Shown piece by piece: positions 1 through 13,800 of a stretch of DNA of 64,000 nucleotides. Source of the stretch: Cardiocondyla obscurior (Eukaryota > Arthropoda > Insecta > Hymenoptera > Formicidae); the NCBI RefSeq assembly GCF_019399895.1, contig NC_091875.1, positions 5,332,001-5,396,000 on the forward strand, in the 5' to 3' direction. The notes below the pieces were generated by a model. It saw nothing but the letters and a program-made list of their open reading frames with translations, did not search any database and had not been told where the DNA came from. Within the stretch, counting starts at the first letter, position 1. Every line of letters begins with the position of its first letter. Position numbers and translations under genes: made by a program.

Positions 1-3000
1 ATCGATGGAATTTTCGAATTTATTTCAGTCTTCTTTTCTTTTTTTTTTTTTTTTCCTTAATTTATTTCTTTGCAAAAATATTGTCCGCTGACTGGGGGGA
101 GAAAAGAACGGGGAAAATATAGTGGCAATACGGCAAATACATTTTTTTCTTCCGCTCGCTTGCAGATCTATCTCCATTATCGGATCGAGTCTTTCGAACG
201 GAGACTGCTCTCGATATTCCGCAAGACAGATTTTTCATTAAGATTTATGTACCGCCGAGAATACGACCGGTAATTTTTCAATTCCGTTCGCAGCAAAACC
301 GTAATGAAATATTGCGTGGGATTTAATGCACCCGAAATGCTTCTACAATTTAGAAATGGGGAAAAGCCCACCCTCGCTACCGTTCTCGTTTACGCGCGCG
401 TAGTTTATCGCGCGTCAATCTGTTATTTATCAACTAACGTAGGCACCTAATAGTGGCAATAATATTTTACTATAAGGATGCCTTATAAGCGAAATTTGCG
501 ATGAATTTTTCTCGTGAGATAAATTTTCTGGTAAAGCGTGCATAAATATTTGTTATTCCCGCATACTTAATGAGCAATGCGAAATAAAAAAAAATATAAA
601 AAAATTAAAAAATGCTCATCGCCCTCGCTATATGCAAATTTGTCATGATATAAAGCTTGCGCGCTTGGAAATATGCTAATTCACGCCGACGTCGTTTTGT
701 GAGCTCTCGATATTCAGTGCTGTCGGTCCTCCTTCACGCCTGTCGACTATTTCTTGCTTAAGCCGAGATTACCCAAGCTAGATTAACTTTATTCAGAGGT
801 GCATTGTGCATTTTTTGGTATTTTCTTTGGTATATTCTTCTTTTAAATCAAAATGCCTTTAAGGGAAAGTGTCTTCGCATTACGCTATTTTTTTTTTTTT
901 AATAAGAACATATACGCACGTACAACATATTTTTAATAATTAGTTTCAAACGCGACCGTTCGAATACTTTTATTACTTACTACGTATCCAATATTAATTT
1001 AAATCTACCACGAGATTGTAACTCGTGAACACGTTGCGGTGGTCATCGATAAAATTCATTATTAGCCGTAATAAATTTTTAAAAAATGAAAACAATTACT
1101 ATAACTTCGTACTTTACCGCTGAAAATTATTACATGTGAAACAGTCTTCTTTAACGTAGAAGAAGCAAAAGTAAATGATGCGCTCTGTAATATCTAGTAT
1201 TTATGAATAATGTATCGTTATAATTAATATTCAATTTCTGTTGTGATTGTCAATAAATATCAGTAATTACAAAACACATTGTTGATATTATGGAAGAGTT
1301 TGTTAATTATTTAAACTAATTAAATTATTAAATAATAAATTTTAATTAATAATTTGCCGAAGTTTTTGTTACCGACATCTTTTCAATTTATTATTGAATA
1401 TGAAAAAGAAACAAAAGGTATAAAAGCAATTTAAAATATAATGTGTAGCAATGAAAAGCAACGATATCGCTTCGTTTTTATAAACCATCGTTCGTTACGC
1501 GATTTAAAATACATAAAAAAACGTCGAGACATAAATTTCCAATTATTTTAAATATTATTATAAGCATGCTTACAAGAATACATATATACCTGACAGTTTC
1601 ACATATGCTCTTACAGAAAGAAATAGCTTTCCACTAATGAACATTTTAGTGACACACGTAATAAAAGTACTCGACACGTTTGATAGTTTTGCATTATTGT
1701 TGTAATTTAAAACGTGAAACGAATTTTAATGCAATATGTCATTTAGTGCGAAATGCAAATTTTCAATACGCGACAAATTGTAAAGTACGTGAACCGTTAT
1801 TTGCTTCTGAACTAAATGATTCGCGTCGAAACATTTAATTAAAAAAATATTCTTCTCTCTGGAAAATAATCTCGCGTAACGATCCATTCACGGAGGTGCT
1901 TTAAATAATTCAGATTTCTTTTTTTTTTATATATATATTACGTTCGAATGTGTTAGAAGTGAATAATCTTCGACTCGGCTGGCTTCGAAATATTCGACGG
2001 AGTCTCTTTTAGCGCGATTGTACTCACTTATCGGAAACAACAATGCAAATATTCCTCCCAATGCTTCTCAAACTCCGTAAGGAATGCCTGACAGACGTTG
2101 GGTGGCGACCTGGGACTTGAATACCGTATTACTATCTCAGACGACGACGACGACGAAGGCTTTTTCGCAGTGGGTGATCCTGAGACGAGATCGCCTCCGA
2201 AAGCTCAGAGATTTATGCCCCGCGCGGTTTCTCGTTACTTCCTCAACCAAATATCCTCTCCGCTACCGGGCTTTTCCTCCCGCTCGCTTTTCCTCGGCGG
2301 CCCATCCGCCTTTTCCGACCCCGACTTTCTCCCGCGAAAGTGAATATTTATGAAAGATGTAAATAACGAGCAAGATAATTTTCTCTTCGCGGGCCACTCT
2401 CGTCTACAATGCCCAACTCTTTCTGGTACGCTTCGCGTTTCCCTACCTCGAAGCTGCGTCGTTTCCGTTTGTTTCGTTCGCCGCGCATTGTTTGCGCTTT
2501 CTGCGACATCGCGCCGGATGCGATTCATCCGTTTTCTACGCTGAGAATATCACCCACCCGGGTTAGAATTTTTCAACTCGCAAAAGTGTTCGAAAGCCGA
2601 CGTTTGATCCGATGATTTAGCATTTCGTGAGATTTGCGAAACGTCAAACGTTTCTTTACTCTTCGAAAAGTCCCGAGTCAAAACGTCGCCGATAATATAA
2701 TATGCCAATTATCGTTGCGCTCACGTTTGTGTGTGCTATTTGTTACGTCACTCGCATAATTTAGTTTTCAGCGGCAGGTACGCGAAGTGCTCCCGGATTT
2801 TATTCCGAGCTCGAATGCAGCGCTATGCAAAAAAGTCCGAGCAGCCACTCTCAAGCAGCGAATTAATTTCCCATTAATATTTGTTCCCGATACATTTGTA
2901 TTAAGAATGGTGGCGTTATTTCAGCGCACCACTTTGACCAATTAGTCGATAAATCCTTTTACGTGCGCGTGATCTTTGCGAGCGGAAGAAAAAAAGTGTA

Positions 3001-4567
3001 TTACTTAACAATCAGCTCGAGAAAACCCTTCGTCACGGAATCTCGCGAGGGCACGAAATCACTTTCGCGAAATAAACGCGCGGGACTCAACTTCACCCGA
3101 TTATCCAGTCTTTACGAAAATTATTACTTTAACCGCATTTCTCGCCTAAGCACCATAATACAGATTCTCTTTTACCTCGCGCACGCGATACGCGAACTGT
3201 CACTACTTAAAATCGCAACTCGACGTCTGACTTGTTACATTAACTCGCTTTTTTTATTACTCAACGTGTACTTTTCTGTACGAATATTTTAACCAATTTT
3301 CAACGTATTAAAACCGCTACTGGAATTAAATACTAAATACTCTTAAAGAATAAAATAAACGATGATAAATCCACGATTAACAAGACGTTATTAAAAGCGG
3401 ATAAGCAACCGGAGTTCGACCTATGCGGAAAAGCGAGCGGCCATTCACGGAAGTGAGAAAATTAAAAACAGAACTATTCGTATGAAACTGCTCAGAGGAG
3501 AGAAGTCGCCCTTGTGTTCATTGAAAGGATTAAAATCCGTGCGCGTCGTGGATACAGCGCTCACTTACCGGAGAGAGGAAAAGAGCCTCCCCCTTTTCTT
3601 TTTCTTTCTTCTCGCTCGTTTCCCAACCGTCTTCGCCCCCTGCCCTCTCCGGGCCGCCGAACCTCTTCGATGTTCTCTGTGTTCTCCGGAGAGGCCGCGA
3701 CCAGCAATCAACGTAATGCACCCGCAGACACACCCCCGCCTACCCCGTCGGCGCACACAGACGCAATTGCAGCCGTCGTAGGCGCGTGTATGCCCGACGT
3801 ACACCGACCTGGCCGGGGTAACGGCAAACGGCCAGGGTACATACCCCCGGGCCAAAGGCCCCGATAACACGAGGGAGCCCCGGAGTAATGCAGACGCAAT
3901 GGCAATCTCTTCGAGAGCAACGAAATAGATCGTAGGACCTAGACTAATAGCGCAAAACCATCGTGGTTTAGTATAACCAGCCAGACCCTTTTTCTTTTTT
4001 TTTTCTTTTGCCCCTTCTGGTTCCTTTCTTTCTTTTGAACCTTTCTCGAAATTCTTACTGCACGCTCGCTCCCTTACGGCGTATCTTTCTAGTAAACGCC
4101 AAAAAGTTCGCAACTTCGAAATTCGTTGCCCACAGATACCCGTTCGTTCTTGGGTTTAGGAGATTCGCGAGGTCTTCGTTAAGAGCGAAAAAAGGATGGT
4201 TTTCACCAAAAGCGGAGATACTTATATGTATGTACGTACGTATAAAATAAGTATACAAGATCTTTATAGCTTAGCAACTAAAATACTAAAAATTTTATAC
4301 CCTTTTGCACTATAAGAATATTTAAACTACTGCAATTTTTAAGCGCCTGTTTATATGTTTTATTTTATTGATTAATTTTGTACAATTAATTTTAGCTTAT
4401 AAACTTTACAAAGAACTATGTGTTAATTACATTTAAAATGGTAATTTATATTTCAATTACTTATTACTTTTTTATTAATTACTAGAAGAAACCATGCGCG
4501 TGCTACGCGCACGCTATTTTTATCCCACCCGATTGTAAATTACAAATAAGAAATTGATGCGACTTAC
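1..4567. other. No recognised gene; AT-rich non-coding DNA
   Basis: I found no protein family, tRNA or rRNA here. It consists of AT-rich stretches with poly-T runs, plus a pyrimidine- and CpG-rich patch around 3.5-4.1 kb. Open frames in it are low-complexity and lack usable splice sites. It could be intron of the minus-strand gene whose leader exons lie at 4.57-5.24 kb, since that gene's coding body must lie at lower coordinates, but no exon of it could be identified. Confidence 0.5.
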
Positions 4568-5240
4568 CAATCTGCATGAGCTTCAGCGGAGTTGAAGAAT
4601 TCTGCCGGTGACTGTAACATAAAAAAGAAAATTAATGTAGACATGTTAATTAAGTAATGAGATCAATAAAAAAAAAAGATTTTTTTTTTTAATTTATACT
4701 TACTTAAAAGTTGCTCCGCCGATGCAGGATGCCCGTCCCGGGCCTGCTCCTCCTCTCAGATGGGACGTGACGAGTCGTCCTTCCGCGCACAAGTCACTCG
4801 CGAACACCCCGACCGTGATTTTAATCGCGAAAATTACTCAATGGTCACTTTCGCGCGTTCCACGTTCGGCACTCGCGTTTAGAATAAAGCCGTGTTAACA
4901 AATTACGCCCGAATATACTATACGAAACTCCCGGTACGACCGACGAACCGGCTGCGGTTCGTATGATTCTTAATATCGGCGGTGACGACACTCGTTGACG
5001 ACAGCAGATGCAACTGCGTCGATCTGTAACAGAAAGAAATATAAAGTTTAATTGTAGTTGTCGTGCTGGAAGGGTTTTCGTCAAACGGAAATGCGAATTA
5101 CTTACGGCACGGAGACACGTGCTTGCTGTGCAGTGTGTATTACGTGTGTGCTAGTGCGACCGCTGGAGAAGGACGAAGCGAGAGTGGGAGTAGTGGGGGA
5201 AATATACCTAGCTCGCGGCACGTAGGCTCGCGCTCGCTCT
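4568..5240 (-). other. 5' leader exons and start codon of an unidentified minus-strand gene
   Basis: Three minus-strand exons are defined by strong splice sites. Exon 1 ends at 5106 with donor GTAAGT; its start near 5230-5240 is a guess. Exon 2 is 5023-4704, with acceptor CTGTTACAG and donor GTAAGT. Exon 3 is 4611-4568, with acceptor TGTTACAG and donor GTAAGT. Exon 3 carries the first ATG (4577-4575), giving Met-Gln-Ile and then a phase-1 junction. The same frame upstream is closed by a TGA in exon 2, so exons 1 and 2 look like 5' UTR. The protein cannot be named because only three codons are visible. The rest may lie far to the left after a long intron, or beyond the window. Confidence 0.6.
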
Positions 5241-7632
5241 CACCCCGTCCCTCACCCCTTCCCCCCGCGGCTATCTATTCGTTACTCTCGTTACCAATTT
5301 TTTATAGAGAGGATCTCGGTATTATTTTGTTGCATAATATATTGCGTAATTATGTTTATGCGCTCTGATAATGTTTCTTCAATTTCACCGCGAATAGTCG
5401 GTGGGGCGAGATAGCGTAGACATTTTGTGTAACACGACAGAATGAAGAGGAGATTATTTGAGAATGATACGATATTAATCTGACAATGACCTAGGACGTT
5501 AATTCGTACTGCTAGTAGCGTGCCGTAGACGTCGCTCCACCCTAACACCAGGCAGAAGTACGCGCCAGCAAACTCATTATTCTTCTTGTCCTGAGGGCGC
5601 ATATCCTGCGCTCTTCGTCTACGCGCGAATAATCTTCGCTAGGATTTCGCTATTGTATTATTGTGTCTGCCACCGAGTGATAAACTGCGCATTCCGCAGG
5701 GAACACCGCTCCGCTCATTACTAATATAGTTGCACGACGGCGTCCTATCGTAGTTAACGGAGCTCTCATTGCATCCCTTGAGAAGCCCGAAGTTAAGGAC
5801 TCGTCCGCTTCAAAGCGGCCAACCCGCGCGGGACTTTCTATAAAAAGAATCTGAATTCTTGAATCGAGCGTATCACGTAGCGACGTTTTCACCTAGAAGC
5901 ACCGAGGCGCCTAAAAGATCGGATTTATTCTCCCTCAGCGGACTCATAATTGCTTCCTCAACTACTGCTATTTTGTTTTTCTTTTCTGTTCTTTTCTTTT
6001 TCTTTTTTTTTTTTTTTTGCAAAGAGACACGGAGTTAAAAATTTCATGTTGACAAACGATGAGATAAAAAAGTTTGCTGAATTAAAATCGATTTAGTTTA
6101 TAATTGCCGTAATTACACTTTGCAGTGCACGCGCATACAATTATAAATATTTGAAACTAAATTTTTTTTACAGTTGCTTAATAAAATAGAAAAATACGAG
6201 GGAGAAACTGGACGTGCATATGTGTATATTTTAATATGCATAATATCGTTTAATTTTTCGGCCTGGTTTAATAGAAATATCTTTTCCCGGCGATACGCAG
6301 ACGTTGCTAATTCAAGACAGCGAACGAGCGCGGATTACGAAAACTCATTAACCGAGTAATACTTTCAAACGAAGCTTTTTTGCTGCACGCTTCAACGGTA
6401 CCGCGGACTTATGGATAAAACAATCCGATTCCGAGCGATACGCCGGCGATATATACGCGCTATATAGTAGTCGTCGCGATAACGTATCGCGCTGGACGAA
6501 AGAAAAGGGCAAACGACCGAGCGTAGAAGAATCAATTTATTATCGCGATAAAAGAAGAAATACCAGCGGGTATTATTACGAAGTTTTAGAACATTTAATC
6601 ATAAATATCGACAGCGATGTGATTGAATAAAATTACACGAGGAAAAACAAAGGTGCCTGCAAAAAGCTGAGATAAGCGGGACGAGTATGACGCGAGGGAT
6701 TTCTGTAGAAATTCTTAATTGTACTTTTGGCAAAAGGTGCAGGAACGCTTCCACGATTTCGCCGGAGACAAAGGCTTGTTGTAGACCGAAGTAAGGCGCA
6801 TGGGGAAAGAGCTCGGGAGGAAAAGGGGAGATTAAAGAACGAGCGCAAGCAGAATCGATCGTTGAATTACGGCCACATTATGACTGCGAAATTTGCTTGG
6901 CCCGCACTTTCCCGACCGCACTGAATTAATCCGCGAGAAAGAAGACTCGAGCAGCCTCCGACACGGCGAACGGAAGTCGATGATTCATTTCGGAGGAAGC
7001 GCACGGGGCAACTGACGGCGGGGCGCGCCTCGAAAGAGGATTCCGGTAACGAGAAGCTCACCGATTAAACGATCGAAAGATGCTGACGTGCGTGGACTAT
7101 TGTCCGGGAAATTTGCTGGCGAAAATTCGGCTTTTATATTAATCTCGCGAAACTGTATCTTGGATGATTTTAATAAACGCACACACTTTGACAAACAAAT
7201 CGCATTTTATTTGACATCCTTTCAACTACTCTTAGTTATCGTTAATGATTGAAATTACTTAATTATTACTTTCGTCTGGATTAATTTCTCTTAAAATTCT
7301 GCGCGTAAATATTGTTAAAATAATAAAAGATAAATATTATAAAAGATTTTTCATATTTTATACTGCACGTAAAAGTAAGAAAAAAAAATAAAATGAACAT
7401 TTATTGATTGTATTTAATTACTAGCTATATGATATTACTTTTAAAATGATTAAACGTTTCGATTAATCTTTGAGCGAGAGCTACGTATGACGTGCAATTT
7501 AATTACCATTTTATTTGATAAAGGTTTATGTAATTTTACATTATTTTATATAAACAGTGATGAATTGACCAAAGAAAAATTAAACATAAAAGCATTGTAA
7601 TAATCTATTGAAACTCTTCTCTCTTTGTTCAG
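5241..7632. other. Non-coding interval upstream of the first recognised Ig exon
   Basis: No exon could be supported here. The first recognised exon of the plus-strand Ig receptor starts in the middle of an Ig domain at 7633. A signal-peptide exon and the first half of that domain must therefore lie in this interval, further left, or outside the window. I could not find them by their expected cysteine/tryptophan pattern. Confidence 0.4.
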
Positions 7633-7816
7633 CCAATAGGTATGCATTTGAAGAAATACGAGTGGGTGGGCTCGCCTGACATCGGCGACTGTTCGTTATG
7701 GGTCAGATCAGCCACGTTAGAGTTCGACGACGGACTTTGGCAGTGTCAAGTAACCGCCAGTGATTTTACTACGCAGGACGCGTTAGCATCCGAACCAGCG
7801 AGGCTGGTCGTCAGAG
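7633..7816 (+). CDS. Ig receptor exon: C-terminal half of Ig domain 1
   Basis: The acceptor is TTGTTCAG before 7633 and the donor GTAAAT follows 7816. The translation contains the typical Ig F-strand pattern D-D-G-x-W-x-C (DDGLWQCQVTASDF) and ends in the G-strand-like ARLVVR. The exon starts in phase 0 and ends in phase 1, which joins to the 9050 exon as Val-Ser-Pro. The cysteine partner of this half-domain must be in an upstream exon that was not found. Confidence 0.8.
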
Positions 7817-10800
7817 GTAAATTTTAAAATCAATTAAAAAATTAATAAACTCATTACCAAGGGAAAAAAAATCTTTAATCAGCAAATGAGAAGAATCTTG
7901 AGTTTTTCTTTCTAAATATTTGATGAATAACACCGTAGATGTATTAATAAATATATAGCAAAATTATATATCAATATGTAACCGAGATCTCAATATCGAA
8001 TTTATCGTTTGTCATGAAATAATCATTGCGAGGTAATTTGACACGAGGTTTAGGAACCGTGTCATATTCAGCCGAATCGAATCTTGTTTTCTCATGTTAA
8101 TGGCGAAATAATTGATTTCGGGAGCTTGTGTTAATGAAACGATCGACGAGATTGTTACACACCGCGTGTAATAACTCGCATAACTGTATAAATACTCGTG
8201 TGGATTTGCACTTTGAACCCCGTCATCGCCGTTATCCCCGGAATTACATTGCGCTCCATCGAATATATTTTATGCTTTTTTATCGTCGAAATTATGGAAG
8301 ATTAATATCTCTCAACCGAGGGATCGTACATTACACCGAACGTGTGCCGATTACTTTTACAAAATCCATTCGGGCAACTCCCTCGATGTTACATTTACTT
8401 GATATATTCTATGACACAATTAGCAATAAAGCAACAGAATTTATTTCTGCCCTGTGAAAATGGAGTTCGCCGGAATGGAAATCTCCGATTCTTTCTTTTT
8501 TAATCTACCGACTTGCAGTAATTAATTGCACTTCACACCTTTGCTAATATTTATGAAAGTGATATCTAAATGTATCGATATTTCGTCGAGTAAAAAGATA
8601 TCATGTAAAACCTGATCGTATAGCTTTACATCAAATCCCGCAGTATCGTAAATTTATAAGTAGTAGTACGAGCGGCGTATCTTTTTAAAAGAAATGGTGC
8701 AAAGTCTCGATAACATTTTAACCTTCTGTATCTCCATGTAGCTTTGAAGCCACGTGTAACATACATCGATACTTATTTTAACTTTTCCCCTGCAATATTA
8801 TAAATTCGTCGTTAATTCGTATCCAGAGGACGACATTTATTTGATTTATTAACAGTTCTACATAAATTAATTATTTTTTTTTAAGTCGCGAAAACATGGA
8901 GCTATAAAAAATTGAGATTTTTTTTTTTTTGCGTTGAATTTCTCAAGATCGAAAAGTTATTCAATGCCATTGAAACAAAGGGTGTCGCGTCGACTTGCAC
9001 AAGCTATGGAATACGGCGGGATTAATCCGTGCTAATTTTCTCATTCCAGTCAGCCCTCAACGACCGCAGATAGAGTACGCCGACCGTCTAATTCTCCCCG
9101 GCAGCAACGTGACAGCCCGAGCAGGTGAGATCGCTACGCTCACTTGCAGAGCGCGGTATGGGAATCCTTCGCCTCTAATTAAATGGTTCGTAATTGTTGC
9201 ACGTAGATTCCGTACTACTTAACTTGCGCGCTGCCGATCCCTTCCCCCTTGCTTGGCACGCGCGATCTCTCGCTCGCCCTCCGTTTCGCTCCCCGTCTTC
9301 GTCGCCGCGTATCCTTCCGCCCGTTTGCCCTTCCCATTGCGAGCTTAATTATCCGACGATTTATGGAATTTATGGATTAAATGACACGTATCGATAGTAA
9401 GGAGAAAGAGATAAACGTATAATACAAGTCAAATCGTTGGAATTTTTTTTAAATTTAATTCAAGGAACGTTTGAAAAGACATACGAGCGGAATGCGAAAT
9501 TATGCGACTGTAATAAAAATTGCGTGATTTTCATATTACAAGTTATTTTACTAAACTATTTATTTTATAAAATTTCTCGTCTTTTTTTTTTGGTAGCGAC
9601 TCTGAAAAATCTACCTCTTACGATCATTTTTTTTCTTTTCTTTTTATCTAAGCTCGTTCGAGCTGCGTGATCGAATGGGGGTTGTCTTAGGTAATCAAAA
9701 TATACGCTGTTATCGATTTCGAGGCGTCTTCCACTATCGGCGCGCCTCTTCTTCGGCCCTCGTTGGTGCGCTTGTTCCCGCTGTTCCAAGACTTCACGTA
9801 ATGCATCGAGGACGCTGTCGATAGTGGAACACGCGCCCCATGAATAATCATGATCTATTCTGCATCGTGCCCGGGCGAAATTAAGTAGCTACACGAAGCA
9901 TTTCGTGCGACGAGAAATCGTCGGAAGGCGAGTCTCACGCGAGGGATGAACGAGTGACAAAACTTTTTTTGATTTTTCCCCGCGTTCTCGGCGCTCACGA
10001 TGGGTCACCGACTCCGAAAAGCGCTCGCGGGAGAAAAGGATTTAATAGTTTTACGGCGATGCAAAAACAAACGCCGCGGCGAGAGAGAAAGAAGCGCAAT
10101 CTCTCTTCGCTTGAAACCTAGCAATTTTCGGTCGGCGGGACGACGTTCGCCGAGCCACGGGGTCGCGTTTCAAATTGTAGGTGAGGTCCCTTGACAAGGC
10201 GACCGTTTCTCCTCTCCCAACCATCGTCTGCTCCCTGCTCACCCACTTACTCACTGGGAATTATCCTAATTGACATACGCGACGCAGCCCGGAATACGTC
10301 TATGCATAAACGCGTTAATTATGACCGAGCGGAGAGACCGGCGGAGAGGCCGGCGTGCAATCGACGGAGAATATTGAGCTTACGTTCTAAAAAGACAATT
10401 GTCGACAAATGAGATGGCTGCTGCGGCAATTGTTAAACGAATCCCCGAGCGATTTTCCGAACGAACTAGCTTTATAATAATTATTACATCGATACCGTTT
10501 CGCGACTAACGTAGCTCACTCCTTTCGCTTCACGAGATATTCTGTTTTCGTATAACCCTTCCGTGTATTATCCTTCTGCGCTATAATATCTGAGCACCGA
10601 GAGGCTTAATTCGTGAGAGTGCCGCCGTTAGTCGGAGTCCGTGAAACTATAAGACTTTCGAAGAGCAGAATTCTGAATAATCCGCGACGATGAGCCCTGA
10701 TGGAAGGTCTGCCGGAGGGAGGCGGGGGGGGGAGGCGGAAAGGGGTTAGGTGAAGAACGGTAGCGAAACGGGGAACGAAGTGCGAGATAGAGCGAGACCG

Positions 10801-13800
10801 AGGGAGGAAGGTGTGACGAGGAGCGAAGGGGAGCGAGTAAGAGTTGTTGTAGAGCAGCCATTGGAAATGCAAATTTTCGGGACGATATGCAGGTACGTGG
10901 GCGAGACCGAGATGAGGACGTTGCGGCCCCAGGTAAACTCAACCGAGATAGATAATCCGCGCACTTGGGCGACCTACAGTGTTTGCGAGATTCTGGCCGA
11001 GCGATCACGTTACGGACAGCCGATCAGATGCGTCGCTATCCACCCGGCGTACGCCAATCCCACAATGTCATCCAGCATCGAAGTGAGATTCGACGTGCGA
11101 TGTAAGTAAATGCAATTTCTTTTTTTTTTTCTATTTTTTCGTGAGACCGCGAAGTACAAAGTCGTTAGTTGTAATCGCTCGAAATATGGAAATGTCGATG
11201 ATTAATGCACGCGACTCGTGTAACCGACGTTGAAAGTAAACGGTAATTTATTACGGAAAATATTCAAGCCCCCTTTATCTTTAAGTTAAGATTATACGAT
11301 TGTTGTAAAAGGATCACCGGCTCGTCTTTAGCGAACAGAAATTAATTAACAGCTTCCTTTTTCTAAAATTCATAATTATCATTATCCAGACGTCTCATTA
11401 ATATAAATGACGTTAAGACTCGCCCCTGTAAATATCAAGCTACGTGTGGTATAAATAGATCATTTAACAAACTCGGTTTATGAACTCCCCGAGAAAATAG
11501 AACTCCGTTAGAATAGTTTAATCCTTCGTAAAGTTTGCGCCTGAATACAGACGAGTTTGTAATTGATTATGAACGATGACAAGAATTGTTGTCTCTGCGG
11601 ATTATATCAGCTTATTAAGTCTTCGTAATGGGCACCACTAATTTGAGAATACGTTTGGAATCTGATAGGAAAATGCGTACGGATGGAAGCGTTACAAAAT
11701 CAAAATATAATAGGTACATATTATAATTAATAGTAATTATTACCGCTATGACGTCTGTGCCTGACAGTTTGGAGAGGCAATAGTACACAATGACCGTAAT
11801 AAATTTTATCGAATATTCCGTTATATTACTTTGAACAAGTTTGCTCCAAATATAATATCGATATTGAATCAGCGGGCTTCGGCCCCCTATTATTTCCATC
11901 ACAAAAGGACACAAATTTATAAAATAATGCGTTTCGAGAGTGCATCGCTTTAAGAGATAATTTTTGTTTAACGTAAGCCGAAGTGTTGCACAATTATATA
12001 GTATATATATTTTCGAAGAGGGCCGCGTTCTTTAAAGAAAATCTTGGAGTAAAATGCACAAAGAACGATGGAACGGTAGGTCGAAGATTAAGGTTCCACT
12101 TCCCTTCTTTTTTTTTTTTTTTTTTTTTTTTTTCATAGTCATGCCGGTCATCAAGTGTGTTGTATGCATAATGGAAACGGAGGAAGAAGGAAGAAAATAT
12201 ACGATGTTGGAACTTTCCTTCTTTCTCAGCCGCCATCTGCACGCGTAGAGATATATTTTTAGTCATAATGAAAAACTTTCGAACATATTCCTGGCACCGT
12301 AACTGAGCATGTTACATTTAGCTCGCATAATTGACAATGTCTTTTTTTTTTCATCGATACCTCCCTTTTTTTGGTTACGGATTTCATGTAAAAGTATTTT
12401 ATACAGAAATGTTATACTTCATGATACTTGGCTGTATTATGAAAGTGATCGACAGAAAATCGGTATCTTTTTATCCCATTTTACTTGTAGAAATTATCTA
12501 TTTATTTTCAAAATTCTTGTATTTATAATTGACATCCGAGTTAATGTTGAACTTACTTTTATTCTCGCTTTTCAATTCTCCTATTACGATCTCATAAAAT
12601 AATCATACTTTTATAAATAATAAATTATTTTACTTTACATAATATATTTTACCATATTTACAAATATTCTCTGCTGGGAAATTATCTAATTAAACTGAAT
12701 GGAAACGAAGCGAAAATTTAATTGGAATTGAAAATGCCTAACTAAAGAACTATTATAATTATAAAATCGATAAAGTAATTTCTCGATCCTCTATTTTCAG
12801 GTCGATTTTGGATAAATCTAACAGTTTATGTAATATAGTTGGCGGTAGACGGTATAGTATATAATTAACAACGTGAAAGCAATATATTTCGGGACAAGAA
12901 AAATCCATTATGCCGTTCGTAAATTAAACAAGGACATTTCGATATCTTTAACATGACAGAGATTCGAGTGAAAGGGTGTCGATATTTTTAGCGTATTGTC
13001 AAGGGACGATATTAGCGGAAAAATGCATTTTGGTAAAAGGGGTATACGTTTTCTCTCGTAAATCGTAGGGAAACAGTGCGCCGGCAAAACGATTCGGTCG
13101 TGAAAAACAGCCCGGCGAAAAAAGTCACTGTACCGCGGAATGTCCGTGTAACACACTGACCTCAAACCGTTTCGCATCTCTGACCACCCTCGACAATACA
13201 CTGATTTAACCGGGTGCACGTTCTCACGCGCATACGCGTTCAGCTCGCGTATCTCTCTCTCTCTCTCTTTCTCCTCTTTCCCACCCGCCTCTTTCTCTCT
13301 TTCTCCCTCATCAATCTCCCTCAAATCAGTACGTCGTGATGTCATGCGTTTTAACCTTATCGACAATTCGATGCCCGGCTGAACATTCAGGCAGATTTTA
13401 ACGCTTTTTGCGATACTCTGCTGCGGCGGACAGCAACCAAATGAGTATTGATTTTAGTTTCGGCCGCGTCGCGCTGTATAACTGCAATCAAATCACGCTC
13501 GATTTAAATAAGATTATTGCTTAATAACGCAGCCTTTGAATCATCACGCCGATCTTGCCCGACGATGTTGCAATAACGTTATGAAATAATCGTGTCCCGT
13601 GTGCGATACGACTCATTAGTTTGATGACGCAAACTGATTAACGAAGAGCGAATCGTTAAAAATGGCTGCTATCTCCCTGACAGCACGATTATTATATTAC
13701 CGTTAATATATAATATGAATCAGAAACACGTAAAAAGATTTATTATTTATGAATTTAATAACTTGGCGGGTTGCTAACAGGTCTCATATCCTACACGAGT

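Noticed and set aside
2084..2353. Plus-strand frame with an Asp run (SDDDDDE) considered as the missing first Ig exon
   Set aside because: It has no cysteine/tryptophan pattern of an Ig domain, and the Asp run is a short GAC repeat.
3565..4113. Minus-strand frame of 182 codons
   Set aside because: It is low-complexity Lys/Arg/Glu-rich, an effect of pyrimidine-rich DNA, with no domain and no fitting splice sites.
9190..9195. Donor at 9190 (TTC/GTAATT) for the Ig exon starting at 9050
   Set aside because: It would give phase 0 and put the next exon out of frame. The donor after 9185 restores the conserved Trp-Tyr reading.
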